In this document: positions 33,629 to 45,332 of the stretch, piece by piece
Layout: the number at the start of each line of letters is the position of its first letter
How positions within the stretch are numbered: the stretch's first letter is position 1
Source: Silene latifolia
Lineage: Eukaryota; Streptophyta; Magnoliopsida; Caryophyllales; Caryophyllaceae
Reading direction: 5' to 3'
Assembly (NCBI RefSeq): GCF_048544455.1
Contig: NC_133536.1
Location: 25,484,152-25,548,151, forward strand
DNA length: 64,000 nucleotides
Made by a program: the position numbers and the translations under genes
The notes under the pieces: generated by a model
Seen by the model: only the letters and a program-made list of their open reading frames with translations
The model's database searches: none
What the model was told of the DNA's origin: nothing

Positions 33629-36600
33629 TTATAGTCTTTGGAATATCAGAGGTTTGAATAATCCCACTAAACAATTAGAAATAAAGAGATTTTTGTCTCA
33701 AAATAAAGTGGGTATTTGTGGTCTGTTAGAGACAAAAATAAAAGTTAAGAATTGGAATAAAGTTAGGGTTAACCTTTGTGATGATTGGTCCATCTGTACC
33801 AATTGCAATATGCATAAAGTTAGCTTTTGATTTTGAAGTTTATGATGTTACTGTTCAGAGTATACATACCAAGGTTCTGGACAAAGCAAGGAGGAAACTG
33901 TTTTGGTTCACTGTTGTTTATGGTTTGAATAAGCAGGCTGAAAGAATTCCTTTATGGGACAGTCTGAGGCATTACTATAAGAATGTGAGAGGGCCTTGGC
34001 TAGTTGGAGGTGACTTCAATGCAGATATGGCCAGCAATGAAAGAATTGGGGGAGCTCTTATCACTCATGCTGAGATGGCTCCTTAGCTCAGGTGGTTCAG
34101 GACTGTCAACTAGAAGATCTTGGGGCCAAGGGATGTTTCTACACCTGGGCTAATAAACATGAATATGACACTAAAGTTTATAGCAGGCTGGACAGGGTCC
34201 TGGTTAATGTGGAGTGGGTGGATATTTTCCTTGATAGCTATGTACACTATTTGCCTGAGGGTCTATTTGACCATTGTCCTGGTCTTGTGCATTTTGATGG
34301 GGAGGTTAATAGAAGTGGCAATCCTTTCAAGTACTTTAATATGTGGTCTCTAGCTCCAGACTATGATATTATTGTTATAAATGGATGGAGTAAGGAGAGG
34401 AATGGAACTCCAATGTTTAGAATTGTCCAAAAATTGAAGGACTTGAAAGCTGGGTTGAGAAATTGAATAAAGAGCATTTTGGGGACATTGAGAACCTTAC
34501 TCATGTTAGTGATATTGCCTTGTATCAATTCCAAGCTCAGTTGATACAAGATCCTCTCAATGAAGAGTTGTGTAGGGCTGAAAGAGATTGTGCCAAAGAT
34601 CTTGCTGATCTTAGAGTTGCTAGGGATCAATACCTGAGACAGAAGGCAAAGTGTGAGTGGATGCAATCTGGTGATGATAACACTGCATATTTCTATGCTC
34701 TAATTAAAAGAAGAAGGGCTAGGAACAGGGTGTTTCAAATTAAGGATATGGATCAAAACATGTGTGTAAATCCTGATGCTATCCAGACTGCCTTTGAACA
34801 ATATTATAAAGTGTTGCTGGGCACTTCTAAAGAGGTTACCACTATTAACAAGAAGGTTGTGGCAGCTGGTCAATGTCTGAATCAGGCTCATTGTGATACA
34901 TTATTAGCTCCTGTAACAGCTGATGAAATTAAACAGGCTATGTATGCCATTCCAGGTACCAAAGCTCCAGGACCTGATGGCTATACTAGTTAGTTCTTTA
35001 AAGATAACTGGGACATAGTTGGATCTGATGTGGTTGCTGCAGTAAAGGGGGTGTTTCAGTCAGGACAGCTGTTAAAACAATGCAATAGTACTATCATCAC
35101 TCTTATCCCTAAAGTTGAGATACCTGATACTGTGTTGCAATTCAGGCCAATTGCCTGCTGTAACACAATCTATAAGTGCCTTTCCAAGGTTTTGTGTGCA
35201 AGACTTGGCCAGGTACTCCCTGATATGATTAGTACATCTCATAGTGCTTTCATCAAAGGAAGAGATATTGTTGGTAATATATTGATTTTTCAAGATTTGA
35301 TCAAACTTTATAAAAGGAAGAGTTGTTCAACTAGGATCATGATGAAACTAGACTTACAAAAAGCATATGATTCAGTTGAATGGAGTTTTGTGACTGGCAT
35401 GATGGAGGCTACGGGTTTCCCTACCAAATTTACTCAAATTGTTGGGCAGTGTATGACTACTCCTTCCTATTCTCTGGCTCTCAATGGCAACTTTTTTGGC
35501 TTCTTTAAGGGACAAAGAGGGCTCATGCAACTCTCACATTTGTGCTTTGCTGATGATTTTATTTTGTTCTGTAAAGGAGATAGAGCATCAATTACACTGC
35601 TGCTAAAAGCTTTTGACTATTTTTCCAAAGCTTCTGGACTGAGTATGAATAAGGGCAAGTCCAATTTCTACTGCAATGGGATTGATGATCTGCTGGTAAA
35701 AGAGATTGAACAGAACTCTGGGATCAAAAGGGGGAAAGTCCCTTTTAAGTATCTGGGAGTTAATGTCTCACCTAAGAGACCCTCAATTCTTGATTGTACC
35801 TGTCTTGTAGAGAGGGTGGTGGATAGAATCAGGAGTCTGGGTTCTCGAAAATTATCCTATGCAGGGAGAATTGTTTTAATTAAGGAAATCCTTACTACCC
35901 TACACAGTTACTGGAGTAGAATTTTTATCCTGCCTAAAGCTGTCATTGGCAGGATTGAGGCAGTTTGTAAAGCTTACCTTACCTATGGCATGGCTCTGAT
36001 CAAAGTGAAAGTCCTGCTTTAGTTTCTTGGGAACAGATCTGCAAAACAAAGAGACAAGGTGGCTTGGGGACTAAGGACTTGCATCTATGGAATGTTGCTA
36101 GTATTGGCAAGTATGCTTGGTGGGTAACTCAGAAGAAAGACCATCTCTGGGTTAGATGGGTGCACGCTGTGTATATTAAACAGACTGATTGGCTGACTTA
36201 CAATCTTAGAGTGGGCAGTAGCTGGGCCTGGAGAAATATCTGCCAGGTCAAAGAAATTTTTAAAGATCAATTTGCTGATGGGAATGGTTTAGCACACTAT
36301 ACTGTTAGAAGAGGTTACCAATGGTTGAAACCTGATGGTGTGAAAGTCACTTGGTACCCTTGGGTTCTTAACAGATGGATTATCCCTAAACATTCTTTCA
36401 TGTGCTGGTTAGTTGCTCACCAGAGATTACTCACTCAGGATAGGTTGTATAGGATGAAGATTATTACAATTGATAGTTGTTTTCTGTGTGGCATTCAGGA
36501 AGAGAATCATAACCATCTCTTCTTTGAATGTTGTTATAGCAAGCAGTGTGTGCAGCTTATCAGTGACTGGTGTAATACCAAGTTATCTGACACTGATTGT

Positions 36601-36849
36601 ATTCAGTGGATGATTAGATGGAGGCAATCTTCTGCTTGCAGGAAGATGGTAATTGTTGTGATCCTGGCTTGTTTGATGTATCAACTATGGCAGATGAGAA
36701 ATACCAGCAGGATTGATGGATTTCTATGGAGACCAAAAGTTCTTGTTGACAGGGTGAAGCATGAAGTTCGGCTTAGACTTAGACAATGTTATATTAAAAT
36801 TCGAAATGCTAATGTATTAGAATGGATTGAGCACATTCAGATGGTTTAA
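33621..36849 (+). pseudogene. LINE 1 ORF2 protein (endonuclease and reverse transcriptase), broken
   Basis: The start reads MGSYSLWNIRGLNNP, the usual beginning of the plant L1 endonuclease. GGDFNADM (about 34008) and SRLDRVLV follow. The reverse transcriptase covers about 34900-35800 with FRPIACCN, HSAFIKGRDI, MKLDLQKAYDSVEW and the catalytic FADD (about 35548). A zf-RVT region follows (WLVAHQRLLTQDRL, CFLCGIQEENHNHLFFEC, to about 36530). Stops or frameshifts lie near 33828, 34084, 34464, 34991 and 36020. Compared with LINE 2, about 40 residues between GLMQ and LSHLCFADD are missing, so the RT core has an internal deletion. Confidence 0.88.
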
Positions 36850-36947
36850 GTATGTTAGGCTTAAACTTCTGAATGATGTTAATGATGTATTGGGACATTT
36901 TTATTATTAATGAGAAGCTTACTCTTTCCCAAAAAAAAAAAAAAAAG

Positions 36948-37045
36948 GTGTAACTTTGAGGTCATAACTGTGTAACTTTGATTATAACGTTGAAATTCTT
37001 AAAACAGTCTAACTTTGAGTTAAAAAAATGTACCTTTGAGGTGTA
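36948..37045 (+). repeat. Right target duplication of LINE 1 and resumed MULE2-type repeats
   Basis: GTGTAACTTTGAGGT at 36948-36962, then further GTAACTTTGA units. These join on to the left block interrupted at 32341. Confidence 0.8.
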
Positions 37046-37248
37046 AATGTGAATCAGTTTGATACCAAAATTAAAAGTTGGCTATTGATTGATACAAAAA
37101 TTCTGTTTGTTACCACTTTCATAACAAAGTTGGATATAAGATGCCAGTCTGACACATCAGAATTACACATCATTTGGAACATAATACTTACACAGATTTA
37201 CCAAAAACAAATGTCCCCTTAGAACGGGAATATGATTTACTTTTTCCC

Positions 37249-38590
37249 CTATATCTGCTTAATCTTGCGCTTATTTTTTAAATCTTCCGATAATTGTTCT
37301 TTTCCCGAAATAAAAGAGTCGAGCTTTGCCAAAAAACCAGGACGCCTGGCATTAATGTCAGCTAGTAGAAGGGCCGCCGCCAACTCGAATACCAAATAAC
37401 GGCGGGACACTTTTCTGTGGATATCAGGATGGTCAAAAGGACCACCCTCATACATTAGCATATTCATCATGGCAAAGATCCCCGACTCGGTGGGACTAGG
37501 AGTTGGATTCGACCGCTTCAATGGAATCTACCGTTGTTGAAACCCAGTAATAAGGTAGCCTCAGACCACATTTTTGGAATCAAATTAGTCACTCATTGAA
37601 GAGGCCTACACAATGCAAGGATACACGTCAAAATAAAATAAATAAACAATAATCCAAGATCTTATAGTAACTCATCCAAATAGTCACGCATTCGACTGAC
37701 AATTACACGAAAAACTCTGCACACATCAGAGTTATCCCAATTAGTATAGTGTTGATAGTCGAGGACATCAATCATCTCAACTTTTAAATTTATACATACA
37801 CACGCGTAATGGTCAGCGACTTTAATTGGTATGAAAAACAAATCAGTGTTCAAGCTGAATGTCTTATTGCAGTCCTAATAAATGTGTCCCACACTAGGAA
37901 CAGCTTATGCTTAGCATCATCGTACTGTATCCCTTGTTCGACTATTCCCACCATCTTCATGATACACTCCTATAAAAATAATATTGAACAATGATAGAGT
38001 TACAATGACAAAAAAAAGGTTACAAACCTTGTAGCATCAGAGTTACACTTTACGAGACACACAAAGTTACACTTCCCATTGTTCACAGTTACACTTTTTT
38101 AAAACGCTTTTAAAACCTAGGACATGATTTAAAGGAGATGAAATTTATTACACTGTACCATATGACGAATCCCAAAGTAGAACATCCTTTAAAGTTCATT
38201 ATCATCAGTCTCCAGCTGGTTTAGCAACACGGACCAGGAGTCAATAAAATTGGGGGACATTACTGTCTCAGGGAGCAAGGTCATAATGTCACTTCTGCGT
38301 AGCGTAGCATGCCAACTAAACCACACCAGTTCTTCGCTGTGATCAAATAAAGGTTAACTACTAAACAGACATAAAATTAAATTACCCAAAATACAACTTC
38401 AAGAAAACACCTAATTGAGAAACATTTAAATATCTAAAAATTTGTGGTCGTCTGAAAACACGTAGTCCACAGCATGCTTATGCACAGGTTTTATATCCGT
38501 AAGGATTGGTTGTTCCGTAGAAACTGGGAAACACCAATCGCATTTGCACCAGCTGCCCCGTAGTCAACTAAGCCCCCCCGCCCCAAGCAC
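37249..38590 (-). other. Second Ulp1 module of MULE2, catalytic Cys replaced by Ser
   Basis: Collinear with module 2 of MULE1. The nucleophile position is E-S-G-I-F, also with a TCG codon (37483-37485). The region after it, YEGGPFDHPDIHRKVSRRYLV, parallels YEGLPFQHEDLEKKKSRRYLV in MULE1, so the module is under shared descent and not a chance frame. Confidence 0.75.
38025..38110. repeat. MULE2-type repeats in an Ulp1 intron
   Basis: A short run of AGTTACACTT units between coding blocks of module 2. Confidence 0.6.
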
Positions 38591-39599
38591 GACTCGTAAC
38601 CGCAGATAGCTGTTGACTACGAGAATCCCGAGCCCTACTGCTTCCTTCATCAGAGCTCTTAACCGCAGCCAAAGGTGTTATTACCCCAGGGCTTCCTTCA
38701 TCTGCACTCGAGCGGCGGGGGCGCTTGGTATAAGTAAGCCCCGAATCAGTACCTGATTTCCTATTGGTACCAGCATTGATTGTCCTCACTTGAACATGAC
38801 CAACATCTTTAAAAGAAGACACCCTTTGTAAAACCTCTTCCCTGGCCTTGTTAATGTCATTTAGGACAAGTGTGGCAGCAATTTCAGCACGATACAGATT
38901 AATCGCATACATTTCCCCTAAGCCACACTCAAAAGGCTTCCCGCAGTAGAGCAACATGTGTATCATCAAGTACACACCACAATCACTTATCGAATACCCG
39001 GAACCTTGCCATCTGAATTCAACGTTGACGAGTTTAAAACTGCTTACCTTTGAGCCTTTCTCAATTCCTTTCGAAACCATGTACTTTCCCATCGTATCAA
39101 CCTGCAGGTAAATAAGCATTGCAATTTTAGTACATCAACCTTTCAAAGAGGGAAGCAAAAAATATATAGCCGGCACTTCAAATATGGACACATTACAGCG
39201 ATGCGTGCAATCCCCATGTACGGCAGCTTCTCAAGATCTTCATCGTAGGCACGATTGTCAAGGTACTCAATCAGCTCACTTAAGAAGTTTATGCAAGTAC
39301 GGCTGTAGTGATCTTGGTCACCAGACAGCACGGGGATGAAGACCTGAATTAATAATTTAGTTAAAACAAACGGTTACACTTCTTATAGAAAAGATAAAAA
39401 AATGAACCTAACAGGATTGGGGTTTAAGGGCGCACCAAATCTGAGTCAAGCTGAAATGGAGTTACACAACTATCAAACCACGTATCCCAAAATGAAAAAA
39501 TCTCTTCTGTTTTATCGACAAGAATTCCTTTCTTTTGGGACTTCCAAATATTCAATGCGGTAGTCTGTGCAAACAAAATTGGGATTAATACAGATGAAC

Positions 39600-39716
39600 A
39601 TATAACTAAAAAGTGTAACTTTAAGGACTATAAAAGTGCAATCCCGAACTTAAAAAAGTGTAACCTTGCTGAAGACAAAAAAAGTGTAACCCAGAGGTTA
39701 CAGAAGTTTAACCTTT
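39600..39716 (+). repeat. MULE2-type repeats left of LINE 2
   Basis: AAAAGTGTAACCTTGCTGAAG-like units stop where the T-run of LINE 2 begins. Confidence 0.75.
39703..39716. repeat. Target-site duplication of LINE 2 (left copy)
   Basis: AGAAGTTTAACCTT here and AGAAGTGTAACCTT at about 42854-42867 differ by one base and flank the LINE. The fit is good but not exact. Confidence 0.65.
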
Positions 39717-42700
39717 TTTTTTTGGTGAAATATAAATTGTATTAATTAATAACTCATTACACCAAGTATCATTTTCAGGCATTCCATTACATACACATCT
39801 AGACAATTTAGGCTAATTCTACCTTAGTAAGCCATGATAATGCTTTCCTATGAACCTTACAATTATCTAAGGATTTGATTTTCACTCTCAAGCTGGACTA
39901 AATTCTTCGCAGAACAGCAGCAGGATGCTGCACCATCCCCTCATGCCTTGCTGCATTCCTGTTTATCCACAAAACGTAGTTCAGAGTTGCAACAGCCGCC
40001 ATGATCACCTTCTTTTTTAGTAAAGAACGACATCTCCAAGCAAGAAACCAGCTAACCATATCACCTTGCCAGTTAATACCCAGCCACTTACTAGTGCTAA
40101 ACATCTCTTACTGTAAACACAATAAAAAAACAGATGCAGGTGAGTTTCCTATTGAACACCACACAGGTCACACACCCTATCACTGATTACCCCAAACCTG
40201 ATTAACCGATCTTTTGTCAACAGCCTTTAAAGAACAAACATCCAATTCATGTAATTAACTTTTGGTAGGCATAACCTATTCCATACAAAGGGCATCCACC
40301 TTAGTGGCCCATGATCTCTAATCAACCATTCATACACCTCATTCAGGGAATAATCCTTATTGAGCCACCCATTAGATAAGAAGCCTGATTGGAGTTCTTC
40401 CTTAACTCTACAGATTTGTCGCCAAGTCCAACTAGAGTTAGGTGTAGGTTTGTAGTCCCACCATTCTGTTCTCTTCATATATATATGGTGCACCCATTTA
40501 ACCCACAAAGTATCTTTTTTATCGGCAATCCACCAGGTGTACTTACCTATAACAGCCAGGTTCCAGAAATGACAATGCATTATGCCCAGCCCACCTCTGT
40601 CAAAGGGGAGGCAGCAGGTCTCCCAAACAACAGCAAGAACCTTATGGTAATTATTAGTGCCTGACCATAGGTAGTTTCTACACACAACATCAACCCTACC
40701 AATAACTCCCTTTGGGAGTAGAAAAATTCTGGCCCAATAGTTGTGCAACTGAGACAGCATAGTCCTAACCAAAAAAAAGTCTACCAGCATAGCTTAGTTT
40801 CTTTGCCCCCCAACCTCTTATTCTAGCCACAATTTTCTCCACAAGCAAATTGCATTCAGGGTTAGTGAGTCTTTTGTAAGATATGGGTATACCAAGATAC
40901 TTGAATGGGAACTGACCAACCTGAAACCCAGAAAGTTGCAATATAGCCCCAGCTGCCAGGTCAAGGACACTATTCATGTATATTTCAGATTCGTCCTGAT
41001 TCATGTGTAGTCCAGAAGCCTCAGAGAAGGAAACGAAGGCTCGCATAAGAACTTTAATAGAACCAGTATCACCCCTACAGAAAAGGAGCGGGTCATCTGC
41101 AAAAGCAAGGTGATACAATCCTAATGCCCTACACATAGGATGATACTTAAAATCTTGCCTTTGAGTTACCACAGTCAAAATCCTAGTAAGGTACTCAAGG
41201 CAAAGGGTGAAAAGCAAAGGAGACATTGGATCACCCTGTCTGAGTCCCGTCTTGCCCTTGAAGACCCCAAATTGAGTGCCATTAAGAGAAAGAGAATAAA
41301 AAGTAGAAGAGACACACTGCATAATCCAGGTCACCATTAAGTCAGGAAACTTCAGAGCATGCACCATCTCCTCAACAAACTCCCACTCAATGGAATCATA
41401 AGCTTTTCTCAGGTCTATCTTCATTAGAACCCTAGGGGAGAAGATCTTCCTATTATAAAGTCATACCAAATCTTGACAGATCATTATATTATCCACAATA
41501 TCTCTCCCTTGAAGGAAGGCACTCTGATTAAGACTCGCTATATCAGCAAGAGTGCTAGCAATCCTATTACAAATTACCTTGGAAATGCATTTATAGATCA
41601 CATTGCAGCATGCAATGGGTCTATAATCAAGAACAGAGGTAGGGCGGTCCTTTTTAGGGACCAGATTAAGGATAGTGGCATTAAACTGTTTAAGGAGTTT
41701 ACCATTCCTGAAGAACTCTTGAACAGAACCACACACATCATCCCCTATTAAATTAAAAGCATCTTTAAAAAATCCAAAAGAAAATCCATCAGGCCCTGGA
41801 GCTTTCTAAATTGGAATTGAGAAGAGAGCTTGTTTGATTTCCTCTTTTGTGATAGCCCTACACATATCAGAGGCCTAAGCATGAGTAACCACCTTACCAT
41901 GCCTCGCTAATCCAAGACACACCCTAGTCACAGGTTCAAATGTGCCCAACAAGCTCTCATAAAACTCTAAGAAAGCATGTTCTATATCATCACTGTCGAC
42001 ACACAACTGACCATGTCTGTCATTAATACTCAAGACTTTGTTCAGGGCTCTCGTTGCCTTAATAGTGCTATGAAAATAGTGTGTATTCTCATCAGCACTA
42101 GTCATCCATATTGCCTTTGCTTTTTGAGTTAAGTACATAATTTTAGCTATTTCCAACTCCTGAAAAGACTTTGCAGCTATGCTCTCCTCAGTCATTATCA
42201 AAAGGTTAGTTGGATCCTGATGCAACTTTACTTGGATATCCTCCAATACCATTTTAGCAACCTGAGCAGAGTTGACAATATCCCCATAGCGTTCTCTATT
42301 CAACTTCTTCAAAGGAGCTTTCAAATTCTTCAATTGTTTTACCACTTGAAAACTCAAACACCCCCTAACCTGCTTTCCCCATTCCTGATGCACAATGCTC
42401 AAAAACTTGTCATCTTTACCCCACATATTGAAATATATAAATCTGGTTTTATTCCTGGTACAGTCTTGCCACAGCTCCACAAGACAAGGACTATGGTCAT
42501 AAAACCCCCCGGACAAGAAGGTGACAGTTCCTGAGGGTCCATGAAGTATCCACTGATCATTAGCCATGACCCTGTCAATTCTACTAAATACCCTAGCATT
42601 ACCATCTTGTTTGTTATTCCAGTTGTGGAAGGCCCCTGAGGTGACTAAGTCATACAGGCCACAGTCATCAACACAATCCTAAAAATCACGGACATCGGCG

Positions 42701-42853
42701 AAAGTAACAGAGGACCCTATTTTTTCATCTGTATGAAGGACATTGTTAAAATCCCCCATTAGTAGCCAAGGATCCACCAGACTACTCTTTAACTGCTTTA
42801 GAGAACTACATAATACAGACCTTTCATAATCCTTATTACAACCATAGATCATA
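39717..42853 (-). mobile_element. L1-type LINE 2, 5'-truncated
   Basis: The minus-strand poly-A tail appears as a T-run at about 39716-39725. The element contains only ORF2, beginning inside the endonuclease domain, the usual outcome of incomplete reverse transcription. It lies in MULE2 repeats in the orientation opposite to LINE 1. Confidence 0.88.
39898..42853 (-). pseudogene. LINE 2 ORF2 protein (partial endonuclease, reverse transcriptase, zf-RVT)
   Basis: From 42853 leftwards: the tail of the endonuclease (WLLMGDFNNVLH, about 42760; RIDRVMANDQWI, about 42570), a linker (42567-41875), and the reverse transcriptase in 41830-40800. RT motifs are APGPDGFS (about 41800), FRPIACCN-type YRPIACCNVIYKC, NQSAFLQGRDI, MKIDLRKAYDSIEW, GLRQGDPMSPLLFTL and catalytic FADD (about 41100). 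Then RLGIMHCHFWNLAVIGKYTWW and a C-terminal zf-RVT remnant to 39898. Frame breaks occur near 41870, 41820, 41450 and 40780. It keeps the GLRQGDPMSPLLFTL block that LINE 1 lacks. The two LINEs belong to different subfamilies by eye. Confidence 0.88.
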
Positions 42854-43499
42854 GAAGTGTAACCTTGAACACTAAGAAAGTGTAACCTTGAAGACTATAA
42901 ACGTGTAACTTTGAAGACAAAAAAGGTGTAAGCCTAAGGTTACAAAATTGTAACCTTGAACACTAACAAAGTGTAAACTTGAAGACTATAAAAGTGTAAC
43001 CTTGAAGACAAAAAAGTGTAACCCTAAGGTTACAAAAGTTTAACCTTGAAGACTAAAAAAGTGTAACCTTCAAAACTGTAAAAGTGTAATTCTGAGTTAC
43101 AAAATAGTAGCCTGAGTTACAAAATAAGTGTAACTCTGAGGTATACAGAAGTGTAACACTAAAGAGTATGAAAGTAAAACCTTGGAGACTAAAAAAGGTG
43201 TAACCTTGTAGACTGTAAAAGTGTAATTCTGAATTTAAAAAAGTGTAACCTTGAAGACTACAAAATCGTAACCTTGAAGACTATAAAAATGTAATTCTCT
43301 GGTTACAAAGAGTGTAACCTTGAAGACTAAAAAAGTGAAACTCTGAGGATACAGAAGTGTAATTCTCAGGTTATGAAAGTGTAATTCTGAATTTTAAAAA
43401 GTGTAACCTTTAAGACTACAAAAGTGTAACCTTGAAGACTATAAAAGTGTAATTCTCTGGTTACAAAAAGTGTAACCTTGAAGACTAAAAAAGTGAAAC
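42854..43499 (+). repeat. MULE2-type repeat array, right part
   Basis: AAAAGTGTAACCTTGAAGACT units, less degenerate than elsewhere in MULE2. The segment near 43,240-43,350 recurs near 43,380-43,500. It is cut at 43500 by the LTR of element A. Confidence 0.88.
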
Positions 43500-43530
43500 T
43501 GTAATACTACGGTTTTATAAGCTGTTGGGT

Positions 43531-43673
43531 ACTCTATCGAGTAAGGCTTACTCTATCGAGTAAGTGAGTTTTACATTATGGACAATGTTATGTTTGTTGG
43601 GTACTCGATTGAGTAGGGGCAACTCGATCGAGTAGGGGATACTCGATCGAGTACCTCAGTTAATCGATCGAGT
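43531..43673. repeat. Palindrome cluster in LTR A
   Basis: Two exact ACTCGATCGAGT copies and four single-base variants such as ACTCTATCGAGT. Confidence 0.85.
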
Positions 43674-43725
43674 ACGTCGGTTGTTTTGAGTTTTTGGCCG
43701 GGTTTCGATAGCAACGCGAGATTGG

Positions 43726-43734
43726 TATATAAAG
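43726..43734 (+). promoter_or_regulatory. TATA box of LTR A
   Basis: TATATAAAG lies about 230 bases into the LTR. LTR B has TATATAATA at the equivalent place (49608-49616). Confidence 0.6.
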
Positions 43735-44898
43735 TATTTTCACCAGTTTCTTTTTAATTTTTACTTCATTCTAAATATTTTACACAAGAAAACAAGTTAC
43801 GTTGAATCCTCTCTCACATTTATATCAAATCCAAAGGGCTAGAGTTATCGGATTGCAGAGTTCTTTACACCTTTGACACCGTCGTATTGTGGGTAATATC
43901 CTAGTACAGCTTTTATATCATTTTGTTAATTTTGGTTTAAACCCTAATTGGGTAATTGGGGGGTTTTGGGGAGTATTATTGGTATTAGATTGTGATTGTA
44001 TGATTATATGTTGATAGGAGGTGACTTCGTTGAGGAGCGTTTCTAATCTGTTGTTGTGTCAATTGTGGTGATTGCATTCCAGGTAGGATTTCCTACTCAG
44101 TTATTGTTTACATGATTATGAGATGGTTGTTGGTTGTTGTTTGTTGGTTAATGGCATTTGATTATATCGTAATTGATTTGGTATTGTTTATATTGTGATT
44201 GGTAGTTGTTTGTCGGCGGTTCGTGAGGTGCGCCCTTGGCTGAGTGGAGTCACTTGCAGGAGTGGCTCCACGCCCTTGATTCACCCTTTGTGGAACCCAC
44301 CACAAGAGGGGATGTGCACATTAAGGAACATGGGTTTTCGCTCAGTAAAGATGACCGGGGCTTAGGCTGGAACGGCTGCGGTCCCCCACTGGCAGAGTGG
44401 ATTACTGGTTATGACTGTTAATCTGGCAGGGTTTTTTTTTCTAGACCTTCAGGCTAGCCAGGTGATTGGTGATGTGACGGTGTTGGAGAATTGTGTTTGT
44501 GTATTGTTGTTGTATTGTCTTATATTGTGTATGTAATAACTGACCCCGTTTAATTGTTTTAAAAACTGTGGTGATCCATTCGGTGATGGTGAGCATTTAT
44601 TGAGCAGGTATGATTTGGATGCGCGAGGGATTAGCTAGGCATGAGTCACCACGAGTCAATTAGAAGTCTCTTCCACTGTTATGTCGAACATTTTGCTTAC
44701 TTTAGTTGGTTTGGTTTTGGAACAGTTGTATCGTACTTTGCAGTTTCGGGTTTTGATGTATTCACTTAAAATATTTATTTAAATTACGTTCTTTGATGGT
44801 CTAGTTGATATACATTGCCTCGGGTAACCGATATGGTAGCACTCTCATGCATTAGGTGGTCTTGGTAAGGCACCTTGGTGTATGGGGGTGTTACAAAG

Positions 44899-44912
44899 TG
44901 GTATCAGAGCGA
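44899..44912 (+). other. Primer-binding site of element A
   Basis: TGGTATCAGAGCGA lies three bases after the LTR end. Confidence 0.85.
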
Positions 44913-45332
44913 CGATTTTGGAACCTGTAACTAATGAATCTAATGAACTTAGAGAGTCAAGTTAAAATGAACCTGGGTAGGAGTTGTTAGGAGCTAATGC
45001 AAAGACTTGGGAGACGTCCTAAAGTCGCGAACTCCCCCTACAACTTTGAACCGGTCACTATGGGGTGTCATGGGATTGCTAAGTGTTTACTAATGTTTAT
45101 ATGAATATATTGTATGGATGATGTGTGGTTGAATGGAGAATGTAGTGGAAAAGGTGAAGGTAATTTATATGATAATGTGATTTGTGGTGAAGTATGTTGT
45201 GTGGTGAATTGATTTATAATGCGGCGATAATAGTAACATGTGAATATGAGATGTTGTGTTGTATACGTATATTTTATTGTTGTGAAAAGTTATAAAGTTA
45301 AAGGCATATGGGTAGTTAGAAATGTCAGCATG

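Larger units (their letters stand above)
32342..36947 (+). mobile_element. L1-type LINE 1, near full length, broken
   Basis: 4.6 kb with a 5' UTR, an ORF1 with zinc knuckle, an ORF2 with endonuclease and reverse transcriptase, and a 16-base poly-A tail ending at 36946. It is bounded by 15-base target duplications made from MULE2 repeat sequence. Confidence 0.9.
37249..39566 (-). pseudogene. Double-Ulp1 protease gene of MULE2 (C-terminal half, broken)
   Basis: Read from 39566 leftwards. Module 1: ILVDKTEEIFSFWDTW, then after an intron VFIPVLSGDQDHY with catalytic His (39308-39310), IEYLDN with Asp, then after a second intron GYSISDCGVY with catalytic Cys (38979-38981) and KPFECGLGE; a Ser/Arg-rich linker follows to 38570. 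Module 2: a VDY-x-F-x-DD segment (about 38450), SEELVWFSWHATLRR (about 38330), FFIPIKVADHYACVCIN with His, IDVLD with Asp (about 37750), and TESGIF with Ser at 37483-37485, ending at 37249. Splice signals GT...AG fit at 39433/39346 and 39197/39093. Lesions include a C7 run at 38573, a stop near 38190 and one near 37840. The N-terminal part is missing; LINE 2 lies where it would begin. Confidence 0.78.
27553..43499. mobile_element. Large Mutator-like element 2 (MULE2), interrupted by two LINEs and by element A
   Basis: It contains a FAR1/MULE transposase gene (plus) and a double-Ulp1 gene (minus) in the same arrangement as MULE1, plus its own repeat family (GTGTAACNCTGA). Sequence similarity to MULE1 proteins is clear but moderate, so the two are relatives and not a recent duplicate. 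No terminal inverted repeat is evident at the left edge. The right end is not visible because chromovirus A begins at 43500 inside the repeat array. Confidence 0.65.
43500..44895 (+). mobile_element. 5' LTR of chromovirus element A
   Basis: It begins TGTAATACTACGG and ends GGGGGTGTTACA, followed by a Met-tRNA primer site. It contains a TATATAAAG box and six full or variant ACTCGATCGAGT palindromes near its start. It is similar throughout to LTR B. The five bases before it are GAAAC; the matching duplication would be to the right of the window. Confidence 0.88.
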
